Origin: Ligustrum vulgare
Lineage: Eukaryota; Streptophyta; Magnoliopsida; Lamiales; Oleaceae
Length of the DNA stretch: 64,000 bases
Assembly (NCBI GenBank): GCA_963555705.1
Contig: OY743169.1
Location: 9,858,014-9,922,013 of the forward strand
Direction: 5' to 3'
Below, piece by piece: positions 35,060-45,600 of this stretch. Each line of letters opens with the position of its first letter. The stretch's first letter is position 1. The notes below the pieces were generated by a model, which was given only the letters and a program-made list of their open reading frames with translations, was not told the origin of the DNA and made no database searches. The translations under genes and the position numbers were made by a program.

Positions 35060-38000
35060 ATGGAGGACTCAAAATCAAAGCCATGGATTCCTTTCACAGC
35101 AAATTGTTGTTCTGTGGAAGATCATGCAATTTGTAGAAAGCTTAGCAGGTGCAGGCCATCTAAGTCTGAATTTTCCAAAAATGTTGCACCATTACCTTCA
35201 TTTCGAAGGTTGTCATTTTCTGACCTCAGTACTAGGTCTAATTCTACAAGGATTAATGAAGATCTTCAACAGTCTTTTGGACAGGATTTGTATGATTTCC
35301 AACTTAGCGAATTGCGCGGTGTTACGCAGAATTTTTCGAGCAATTTCTTGTTAGGTGAAGGTGGTTTTGGGACTGTGCATAAAGGGTATGTTGATGATAG
35401 TTTAAGGCCAGGGTTGAAGGCTCAAGCTGTTGCTGTAAAGCTTCTTGATATTGAAGGGCTTCAAGGGCACAGAGAATGGCTTGTAAGAATTTCTTTTCAC
35501 TCTATTAAAGATAATCAAAATTTCATCGACTATAGTATTTTCATATGTTTCAGAGCATGCTTAAAAGTAGCTTTTTTAATAAATGCTGTCGAAAGAAGCC
35601 GACTATTAAGAATGACAAAACCCACTTAAGTTTCTTGTACTATTTCATCTTCGAAAGGATTAATCTTGAAGGATTTTGGATTTACAATTTGTTATACATA
35701 TCCTTCTCACATGGCATAAGGTATACTATACTAATGGTTTCACTAATTGAGCATAATATATACATAAATTGTTGAAATTGTGGTTGGGTCTTCGATACAC
35801 TTTCGGGCTCAGTAAGCTCTCCAAAATCACACCTCGACTTCGAATTCGACTCAACAACCACTTCTCTTGATTGCTCAAATATGAGAAGAACAAGAACAAG
35901 AGCAACAATGGAGAACTACTAAGCTAGAACTCCAAGAACGGTTGCTCTCTCTCTTTTTCTCTCTCACCCATTTTAAATGTCACAACCTCTCCACTTCTCA
36001 ACTCTAGATAATGACAAGAAATGTGATATATATAACATGTTGGGCTAGGTCACAAGTTGGGTCAATGCTCCAAGACCCGAGCCCAAGTCCAAAGTCCATT
36101 CCCATAACCACCACAATTGGGCCTTTCAAGTGGACCACAAACAACTACCAATTAAGTCACTTCAAGTGATCTCGAGTTGTTATCGAATCGAACTATCCAT
36201 CGAGATGTCGATATTATTCCCACAACTATTTTACATCATCGCCCGGATTTATTGAGTATAAAACACCCAACATAGAGTAATCGAGACAGATTTATTACGT
36301 CTACCTAAACATAAACAAATATACGAAAGACTACCGTGTAAGCATGTTAGCTTCAAAAAGCAATGAAAAAATCAGAGATAGAATTTGGAATTTCGTGGGG
36401 TTCTCTTACGTAATAAGAACCCAGAAAGTGAGCGATTTATCTGATAAAAAAAAAAAAAAAAAAAGACATTTTATAGAATTTATCATTAATCTAGTGTAAT
36501 CGTGTTTAGTCTAGCACGTCATATTCATGATATTTGTTTAAATGGTTGGTTACATATTCGGTATTCCATTGTCCGTCCATTATCTGACTGCTAAATTTTT
36601 TTCAAAATGCTCTCTCCTTATTGTCTTGAACCCCAAAAATATAAAACAAGCCCCTAGGGCACATCTCCAAGTGGCAAAGGGGATGGGTGGTAAGTGCTCA
36701 GCGCAGCTGTGTGCTTGGTTCGATTCCCCGCAAGGTGGAATTGGCATTGTGGCAAGCGGGAGTTATTGAGCGTTTCTCATGCTTACCATAAGCCCTTCCA
36801 CCCTGGCTCCTTGAAGGCATAACCTGGATTTACCTTCCCGAACCAATGACCTTGGGCGTGGTCGGTTCGGGCCCCGTGGGCTACACCTTTTTTTTTTTTT
36901 TTCCAAAAATATAAAACAAATTCAGTGGACCCATATATTGACCTTCTTAGACTCCTGGCCCACATATCAAATTGTCCATAAGCAAGCTTTGTCGAAAAAA
37001 AAACCCCAAGTTTTTGTCCCTACTTGGAATGATATTCCAAATTATTTGAATCTTTTACAAAACATAATATTCGTTAATTATATTATAATAAAAAAAATAT
37101 GATTGCCTAATCCCTTAAGGCTTAAACAAACGTAGAATTTTGAATTAATATTTAACCACTATTTCTTTGTTGAAGGCCGAAGTGATATTTCTTGGGCAGC
37201 TAAGGCACCCAAATTTGGTGAAGTTGATTGGTTATTGTTGCGAGGATGAAGATCGGCTTCTTGTATATGAATTCATGCCTCGAGGTAGCCTCGAAAATCA
37301 TTTATTCAAGAGTAAGTTTCTAAGAAAAAATCAAGCAAATTGTAAAAATTCAACTATATTTTTATTAAATTTAGAACAATATTTTTACGATTAAAAATGA
37401 CAGGATTATCAATCTCCTTGCCATGGTGCACACGATTGAAGATTGCTATTGGTGCAGCAAAAGGGCTTGCTTTTTTGCATGGAGCTGACAAACCTGTTAT
37501 ATATCGCGATTTCAAAACCTCTAATATATTATTAGATTCTGTATGTAATTATTTTACACTTTAACTTGTTTTTTATTATATAATATAAGAAAAGAATGAC
37601 CCAAATAGAATATAATGGGGGTTGAAAATATATTATTATGTTTTGGCAGGACTTCAATGCTAAATTATCAGATTTTGGACTCGCAAAAATGGGACCCGAA
37701 GGATCAAACACACACGTGACTACTCGAGTGATGGGAACATATGGATATGCAGCTCCCGAATACGTAAACACAGGTACTAAATTAGTAGTTGGCTAAAAGT
37801 GGGAGGCTCACATTCAGTCGATCCAACCTCCACTAGAATTTTTTTACACGTATAATTAATTTGACAATGTTGTTGACAATTAAGTGATGTGTAAGTGTGT
37901 TGATTGTTGATTTAAAAGTTAATGTGATAGGTGAAAAAACAGGATTGTGTTACGTAAGCTAATTGTTAACCTCATTGTCAAAGTCATTGTACATGTAGCA

Positions 38001-38611
38001 AAACTACCTCCACTAAGTCTAAAATCTAGAGACTTAGATCATTCGCAGTTATAAAATTAATTCTTTTACCATTTTGGATTGAAATTGGCTTATATGGAAT
38101 TTTTATATAATTTCCGACCCCTAACTAGGTTACGTATATCTTATCATAATATGTAGGTCATCTTACCACGAAGAGTGACATTTACAGTTTTGGAGTCGTC
38201 CTCCTTGAACTATTGACAGGGAGACGAGCAATGGATAAAACAAGGCCCAAGAGCGAGCAAAACCTGGTGGATTGGGCCAAACCCTACTTGACCAGCACCC
38301 GAAGGTTACGGTGCATGGTCGACCCAAGACTTGCGGGCCAGTATTCTGTTAAGGGTGCCAAGGAAATGGCCCTTATGGCATTACAGTGTGTGAGTCTGCA
38401 ACCAAGGGACAGACCCAAAATGCCAGCAATTATTGAGACTCTTGAAAGCCTGCAGCCTTTGAGGGATATGGCTGTTACTTTGGGCCAGTGGCCCGCATCG
38501 CCTAAACAGGGCCGAAATAATGCTGCCCATTATGCCAAAGGGAGAAAGGAGAGTGGATTTGGGTGTAAGAATTCTGTTGTTGCTGCTAGTCCTAGGATTA
38601 GGAGCAAATAA
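35060..38611 (+). CDS. Receptor-like cytoplasmic kinase, RLCK-VII (RIPK/PBL-like)
   Basis: Five exons: 35060-35482, 37176-37311, 37404-37540, 37650-37773 and 38157-38611, all with GT-AG introns and a continuous frame of 424 aa. Kinase landmarks: glycine loop GEGGFG (residues 99-104), ATP-anchoring Lys127 in 'VAVK', helix-C Glu143, catalytic loop 'YRDFKTSN' with Asp222, Lys224 and Asn227, DFG at 240-242, activation-segment '[15 protein letters not shown]'. The Tyr-Arg-Asp variant and '[24 protein letters not shown]' are hallmarks of subfamily VII. Such kinases relay signals from cell-surface receptors in immunity and growth, phosphorylating Ser/Thr. There is no Gly2 for myristoylation; Cys17-Cys18 could be acylated, which is inference. 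Intron 1 is 1.69 kb and carries a SINE. The exact PBL orthologue is not assigned. Confidence 0.93.
36633..36649 (+). repeat. Left target duplication of intronic SINE
   Basis: 17 bp, ccaaaaatataaaacaa, repeated without mismatch at 36903-36919. Confidence 0.92.
36650..36902 (+). mobile_element. tRNA-derived SINE in kinase intron 1
   Basis: A 253-bp unit with a tRNA-like head: box-A-like 'aagtggcaaagggg' (about 36669) and box-B 'ggttcgattcccc' (about 36718-36730). An unrelated body follows, then a T-run of about 15 at the 3' end. Perfect 17-bp direct repeats flank it (36633-36649 and 36903-36919). The perfect duplication suggests a recent insertion. It is in sense orientation relative to the kinase gene and far from both splice sites (about 1.15 kb and 0.27 kb). 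A T-rich tail is known in some plant SINE families; I do not assign one. Confidence 0.9.
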
Positions 38612-40625
38612 TTATGATACTCGTAATATTATTATGTTGTGGAATTGAAGTGTAGAAAAAATGTTGTCTAAAAGAATGTAAGAAATGTTGACACTAATAT
38701 TGTCTTATTGCCTTATGTAATAAGTAATATATCTACGGTGGATTATTTACTTGGTGGTGGGTGTATATATATATTAAATAATTGATGTTGGTCGAGCCAT
38801 GTCAATAATGCATTATTGAAGTTGTATGATTTAATTTTGATATGGTCTCGAAATTATTCAATGCTTGGCCAACATGATCTGTTTATTAGACCAAGCCTAA
38901 AATTCTGTGTGCCCAACTTGGGTTCGCTGATATAAAGTCAAAGTACTTTATGCAATTATTACTTCTTCTGAGATTTTGTGTATCCGTATACAAACAAGTA
39001 GAATTGTGTTTTTCTTTCATTTAACTAAGAAGCAAGCACTTAACATAATAAAACGCACATCTTTCACAAATCACAATCCATTAGAACTAACATATTAACT
39101 TTGTTACTTTTGTGTTATTATCACAGTTCGACTGGAGATTGAGAAGAATATGCAACTTATTGGCAACATTTTATCACATTCATATTGGAATTATTCTTTC
39201 TTTCTCTAATTTTTTTGATGATGTTGAATGTGCTGAGGATTGAAATAGTCGAGGAAGTATGAACATAAATATAAAAACACTTGATTTTTGGCGAAGTGAT
39301 GGAATAATTTTTGGGAAGGTAGTACATAATAATGGGAAACTAAACTTATAGCACTTTTCATGTGTCAATTTTAGCTTTTGCTAATTTATTGGTTAATGTC
39401 TAATTACAAATTTTCAACATTTTAGTGTATGTATCAAATTTTCATTTTTCTTATTTACTGGATGTAGCTTTAAAATGAGCTATATTGTGGATTGGACTAT
39501 AGTGTGCATTTTTATTCTTTCCTTTATCTTAAATTTTAGCGAACATTATCTCTTATATAAAAATTTCTTTCTAATTTTTCCCCTTAAATTTAATAATATG
39601 TATATAATGCATTATATATTCATGGTGTCCCTATAATTATGAGGTCCTATACGTCGCAATAACATCAAAACTATTCATATATGCATTGGAGAGCTATTAG
39701 GTGCAAGAAGTCAAGGCGAGCGACGAGGCAATGAGACTCTATTTTCAATAGGTAGGTATGCATGAACAAACTTGCACGAAGCGTGAGACATAAATCTTTA
39801 AAATATGATTCAAACATACCATCAACCAATCAATAGTCGACCACTCTACAACCAATTAAATTTGGTTGATCATCAATTCTCTAATGAAGATCACTTACAT
39901 CATAAAATTCTTAAAACCTGCCTAAATAGTTGGTGGCAATCCTCAATGGTCAAAGTTGCACATTGAAGTGCATCCTTCTACTTTGGCCATCAATAATGGT
40001 TTGACCTTTTGGACATATTTAATGTAATGAGTACTCAATCTTAAGCAAGCCTCTACCTTTAAGTTATCAACTAAATATTGGAATTTCACGTAAACATATT
40101 ATTATATTTAAAATCAAAAAGTTGATCAAATGGATTTTTTTTATCTACTCAACATTTTGCCCGAAATTACGAAAAAAATTTCTTTTCTAAATACAAATAA
40201 GTTTTTGGGACAAAAATAAAAAATAAATAGTAGAATACATAGTATTAAAATGATAATTTAAACCCTAAAAACTCGCAGTCTCAAATTTCATATATGTTTA
40301 TCAATTAACTCTTGGAATATCAAATAAATAGAAGTGCAAAAATTAAATTCGTAATATTTGAATTTTACACGTTCAATATATTATAGAAGTCTAAGAAAAT
40401 GTGAAAGTCAAATTGTGTGGAGGCTGCACTTTTTTTCACACAAGATGCATAAATTACGCACCCAAAGCCAAATTTCCAGCCAAAGCACTTTGCTTAAATG
40501 TGTGCCTAACTTCCTCATGAAAAAGCCTTCCACTTTCCTTGACTTTTCAACTATGATTTTTTCATCAAATGAAAATAAACTCCAAAACACAACCAATTTA
40601 CACACCATTTCACATCCAAGAAAGT
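38612..40625. other. Intergenic DNA between kinase and glycosyltransferase genes
   Basis: The first ~150 bases are probably the kinase 3' UTR. The rest is AT-rich, with no supported gene. An in-frame upstream ATG for the glycosyltransferase lies at 40569. Confidence 0.5.
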
Positions 40626-42110
40626 ATGGCTATGAACAACAAGCCCAAGAAATCATCATCAAACCTTCAATCCAAACTTGCCATTACCCTATTCTTCATT
40701 ATTGTGTTCACAATTCCAGCTCTTCTTCTCCTTCGTACCCCGTCAAGTTCGATTTGTGAGACCCTTTCATCTAACAATAAGGCATGGTCGGGGGATCTTC
40801 GGAATGTAGAATTCGCGTGGAATCATCTAAAATTCTTTGACGAGAAGCCTCCTTCAAGGAGTCTAAAAATCGCGGTCTTCTCTAGGAAATGGCCTACTAG
40901 CACCACCCCCGGTGGCATGGAACGCCACGCCCATACGCTGCACACGGCTCTATCACGACGGGGACATCAAATACATGTCTTCACTTCACCTCCTCTAGGT
41001 GGTACTATTCCAACCAATTCCCGGGAGCAAATTCATTCTCAAACAAGTCATGGTTCATTATCACCTATAATACACTGCCACGAGGGCGAACCGGGAAAAT
41101 GGAGATACAACAAGGCATGGGAACAATTTCAAGAAGAAAACCAACACGAACCTTTTGATGTAATTCATTCAGAAAGTGTTGCACTCCCATTCTGGTTGGC
41201 TCGAAATCTACCTAACCTCGTGGTTTCATGGCACGGGATTGCGCTAGAGAGTGTGCAATCGAGTATCTACCAAGACCTGGCACGTCGGCCTAATGAGCCC
41301 ATGTCCCCTGCCTTCAACAACAGTCTACAAGGAGTGATCCCAAAAGTCTTAAATGAAATTAGATTTTTCAGAAACTATGCACACCACGTGGCTATAAGTG
41401 ATAGTTGTGGCGAAATGCTAAGGGACGTCTACCAAATCCCCCCTCGACGTGTCCATGTGATCGTCAATGGAGTCGATGAGGACGATTTTTGCGAAGATTT
41501 AAGATTAGGCCAAGAGTTTAGATCCAAAATTGGTATCCCACAAAATGCAAGTATAGTTCTAGGAGTTGCAGGAAGACTAGTGAAGGACAAAGGCCATTCC
41601 CTTTTACACGAGGCCTTTTCGAAGCTCAAGCTAAAATACCCCAATGTCTACTTAATCGTGGCAGGTTCCGGTCCATGGCAACAAAGGTACAAAGATTTAG
41701 GTCATCGAGCCATTGTACTTGGATCGATGAATCCACTCGAATTACGTGCTTTTTACAATGCGATCGACATTTTTGTTAACCCGACGCTTAGGCCACAAGG
41801 TCTTGATCTTACACTAATGGAGGCTATGATGAGTGGAAAACCAGTTATGGCATCAAGATTTCCTAGTATTAAAGGGACAATTGTGGTTAAGGATGAATTT
41901 GGTTTCATGTTTTCGCCTAATGTCGAATCATTGTCTGAGGAATTGGAATTGGTTGTGTCTGAGGGATCAAATAGGCTATTGCAGAGAGGAAAAGCGTGCA
42001 GAGAATATGCAGCTTCTATGTTTACTGCACGAAAAATGGCATTGGCATATGAAAGATTGTTCCTTTGCATCAAGAATGAAACATTTTGTATGTACCTACA
42101 AGAATATTGA
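40626..42110 (+). CDS. Family GT4-like glycosyltransferase, single-pass membrane anchor
   Basis: A single exon encodes 494 aa from the ATG at 40626 (an in-frame ATG at 40569 would add 19 residues; the shorter start puts the basic stretch and membrane segment in the usual place). Residues 1-20 are Lys/Ser-rich, then a hydrophobic segment (about 20-40, 'ITLFFIIVFTIPALLLL') fits a type II Golgi anchor. The N-terminal Rossmann domain has 'TTPGGMERHAHTLHTALSRRGH', the donor-side glycine loop of GT-B enzymes; the C-terminal domain has 'GVAGRLVKDKGH' and 'NPTLRPQGLDLTLMEAMMSG'. In most GT4 enzymes that last motif is E-x7-E; here the first Glu is Gln391 and the second is Glu399. Donor and acceptor are unknown. 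It resembles the plant proteins annotated as At3g10630-like. The gene looks intact. Confidence 0.88.
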   Translation: MAMNNKPKKSSSNLQSKLAITLFFIIVFTIPALLLLRTPSSSICETLSSNNKAWSGDLRNVEFAWNHLKFFDEKPPSRSLKIAVFSRKWPTSTTPGGMERHAHTLHTALSRRGHQIHVFTSPPLGGTIPTNSREQIHSQTSHGSLSPIIHCHEGEPGKWRYNKAWEQFQEENQHEPFDVIHSESVALPFWLARNLPNLVVSWHGIALESVQSSIYQDLARRPNEPMSPAFNNSLQGVIPKVLNEIRFFRNYAHHVAISDSCGEMLRDVYQIPPRRVHVIVNGVDEDDFCEDLRLGQEFRSKIGIPQNASIVLGVAGRLVKDKGHSLLHEAFSKLKLKYPNVYLIVAGSGPWQQRYKDLGHRAIVLGSMNPLELRAFYNAIDIFVNPTLRPQGLDLTLMEAMMSGKPVMASRFPSIKGTIVVKDEFGFMFSPNVESLSEELELVVSEGSNRLLQRGKACREYAASMFTARKMALAYERLFLCIKNETFCMYLQEY

Positions 42111-42273
42111 ATTTATTATTATTATAATAATAATAATTATTTTATTTCACTTTTTCCTATATATATTCACCAGTTGTCCATCGACTACTTCTTTTGACCT
42201 CATTTTATGCCCTGACTTACCCACCCTCAGTGGATGAACCTATATGTAATTCGTAATTTTCAGAATATAATTC

Positions 42274-42279
42274 AATAAA
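42274..42279 (+). terminator. Likely polyadenylation signal of the glycosyltransferase gene
   Basis: AATAAA, 164 bp downstream of the stop codon. Confidence 0.5.
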
Positions 42280-42585
42280 TTTACATCAATTAGATTACAA
42301 GATGCTTTTTTTTTTCCCCCCCTTCAATCACATTATATAACACTATATTTGACTCGCGTATCAATAGTAGTTGGAGTGCTTTTGGTCCAACTTTCATGAG
42401 TGACTTGTGCCGAATTTCGTGCTATGAACCTATGATGACATATTTCACGTGCCTCATGCATATGCCATGGCTTAATAACCCAGCCAACTACACATGAGAA
42501 TTTAAGTTTGATTCTCCATCTTTCTACCAATTAAAGCAATCACATTTTACAATTTCTATATATTCCCCCATTGGACTTTTGTAAA

Positions 42586-42591
42586 TTTATT
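42586..42591 (-). terminator. Possible polyadenylation signal of the transporter gene
   Basis: TTTATT on the plus strand (AATAAA on the gene strand), 25 bp past the stop codon. It is close to the stop, so another signal further on may be used. The two convergent genes have about 505 bp between stop codons. Confidence 0.35.
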
Positions 42592-42615
42592 AATTATAAT
42601 TCTATGTTAGTATCA

Positions 42616-45600
42616 TTACAATAGTGTTGATCTTCTATTTTGTTCAAACTGATCATAAGCAGGCCTGGTTCTTAAGAATAGCAGCAAACTTGAGGCTAAT
42701 CCCAGGACAGAAATGCATCCCCAAAACACAAATGTCAAGCCATAGCATTTTCTTCCCATGCACACCACTGAATCAGCCATTAGGCCTAAACCAAACTTTG
42801 CCTTGGAATCGTAAACGACGGCAGAGAGAAAACCGTAGGTAAGTGATCCGATGGGGATATTCGTGATGAGAATATTGTGGTTTACTCCCACACTATCGGG
42901 ACCGAAAAGCTCAGACGTTACTGAAACCGCAGCAGCAAATATGAATCCCGAGGTTAGTCCTATCAAGGCCGTGCCTGCCTGGACCGCTGCCTCGCTACTA
43001 TTGGCAGCAAGCAAGAAATAGGCCATTGGCATTGGCAGAAGAGCTATGGCTAGCCACCCCGTCCGCGCAAAGTATAGCTTCCTGCACATGTCCCGAGAGC
43101 AATAATGAACAAATAAATAAAGAATGAACTTAAGGACTTGTAAAGAATTCTGTTTCTGGTTCCAAATTTGCCTTGGCCTGTTCACTTACGTTCGAATGAA
43201 GTCTGGTGCAGCTGAGAGCAAGCGGCCAAAGAAGGAGAACGAGGAATATGTTGTAATGAGCCTTGAAGTCATTGAATAATATCCAAGTGATTGCGCTATC
43301 TGCCCTAGATTATTACTGTACACAAGCCCAATTGTGCCTCCACATAGATAAGCAATATAGTATAGCCAAAAATCGAACCTACGAAGGAGCATTCGTGCCT
43401 CGTGCTCTTCCCCGAGAGCCATAAGGCAATCCTTTTTCATTACCGTCTCACACCAACACCCTTCGCTAGTTCCCGTGTTTTGTCTAGATATTACACGAAC
43501 TGCACCATCGTCTACGTTATTCTCACGACGAAGGAGTTCTTTATGTAATTCAAGATCATCAGCATCGACAAGGATGAAGCCTGAGCCTTGAAGTTGGAAG
43601 CTCGAGTAAATCCAATCTCTAGCATAGATAACACCGGGGATACCAAAAGGGAGGACAAGTAGAAAAGCGGCACCGGCAAAGAGAAAACGAGCTGTTGATG
43701 CGTTTAAAGTATGGAGAAAGAGAAGGTAGAATCCTGTCACGACGGCCCACAAATTTAGCATGATGAATATAAATTGATCGCGTTTAACAGCATCAGAAGA
43801 AAGAACATCCACCGGGGATTGGAAAAGGATTGGGAACAGGGCTGCGACGGATGTCAAGAGCGGTATCAAAGCGTTGAGAAGAAGATACAACGTGGTTGAT
43901 GAAGGGTTAATTGACTTTGCAGCAAGGTTGTAAAAGGCAGCACTCAAGCCATTGAAACTGACTGTTAGAGAAAGAGCAAGGGGTTGATTACTAGGGAAAT
44001 TCTTTATGCACAGAATAAAACACACAGTATTGAACCAACAGATGCTGCATCCAGCCAACAAACAAAGTAAAAACACCTGCAATATCACATTTTAAACATA
44101 AGAACGTGATATATCTAAGAAATTTATCGAAAAAAATAAAAAGAGGCCTGATCACCCTGATCGACTTGCGCTGCTACTGGCAGTATGTTAGGTTAGACAA
44201 GCTGATTTTTTTTGGAAACATTTCTATTTTGATACCGAATTCAACTCAATTCATTGCACTATGTATGTCATTGATTACCAATATCAATTATGTATACTTG
44301 TCATTAACACTGTGTTGACCAATCCAATCCAAAATAAGTTGATGAGTACAAATTTTATCTATACCCGAGCCTGCCAAGATTGATCTCAATTTTCTGTCCA
44401 TTCAAAAACGTAATGCCCACATATATACAAATTACATCATCAAGAAAAAGGAAACCAAAAGATCTCCCTGTTCTTGCACCCCAAGACTCTCTCCTTACCT
44501 ATAATAACTATACATAAAATTAGAAGTAATGATAAATTACATTAATGACAGAATATTTCCTATTACCCCCCCCCCCGCCCCCGAAGTTGGAGCGTGAAGG
44601 TCTCGAACACCCAACTTGCGCAACAAAAATTCAAATGATGATCGACCCAAAGCTTTCGTAAAAATGTCCGCCAATTGCTGCTTTGTAGGCACATACGAAG
44701 GAAGAATTAAGCCGTTTGTAATCGCATCACGTACAAAATGACAGTCTGCCTCAATATGTTTTGTCCGCTCATGGAAAACAGGATTCTGTGCTATATATAA
44801 CGCAGACTGACTATCACAATAGAGTCGCATGCCCATCTTATGTTGTACGCCCAACTCCCTAAGCAACTGTTTGAGCCACTTAATTCGCAGGTAATAGAGG
44901 CCATCGATCTATACTCCGCCTCTGCTGATGAACGTGAGACAGTTGGTTGCTTCTTGGTTTTCCAGGAAACAGGAGAACAACCAAGTAAAACAAACCAACC
45001 ACTCAATGATCGCCGCGTTAATGGACAACTTGCCCAATCGGAAACACACCATCCTTCCAAGATTAATTTGCTGTCAGCACGTAATAAGATCCCTTGGCCA
45101 GGACTCTTTTTCAAATAGCGAACAACACGTAATGCCGCATCCCAATGCTCTTCTCGGGGCTGTTGCATAAACTGGGAGAGAATATGAACTGAGTAAGCCA
45201 AATCAGGTCGCGTAACACCCAAATAAATCAACCGCCCAACTAGTCGACGATATCGCTCCGGATCATCAAGGAATCGTCCAGATGCTAATGCCAAACGAAG
45301 GTTTTGTTCCATAGGGAATTCTGCAGGTTTAGCACCTAGTAATCCTGTCTCAGAAATAATGTCCAACGCATATTTTCTCTGACAAATGAAAATGCCTTCT
45401 AAACTGCAAGCAACTTCTAGCCCGAGAAAATATTTCAATACCCCCAGATCTTTCATTTTAAAGCATTTTCCAAGATAGTCTTTAAATATTGTCAAGGCCA
45501 CCGTATCATTGCTAGCAATAATCATATCATCCACATATACAAGCACATTAATTTGAATTGTGCCCTTCGTCATGGTGAATAAAGAATAATCTGAATATGA

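Noticed and set aside
35060..42110. A functional cluster of F-box, kinase, glycosyltransferase and transporter genes
   Set aside because: The four belong to unrelated pathways, lie on both strands with large gaps, and show no shared motif; there is no sign of a biosynthetic or defence cluster.
42616..44088. Transporter as a two-exon gene starting with the ATG at 44088
   Set aside because: That ATG lies in the intron, upstream of the acceptor, and the product would lack the conserved N-terminal membrane segments found at 57374-57682.
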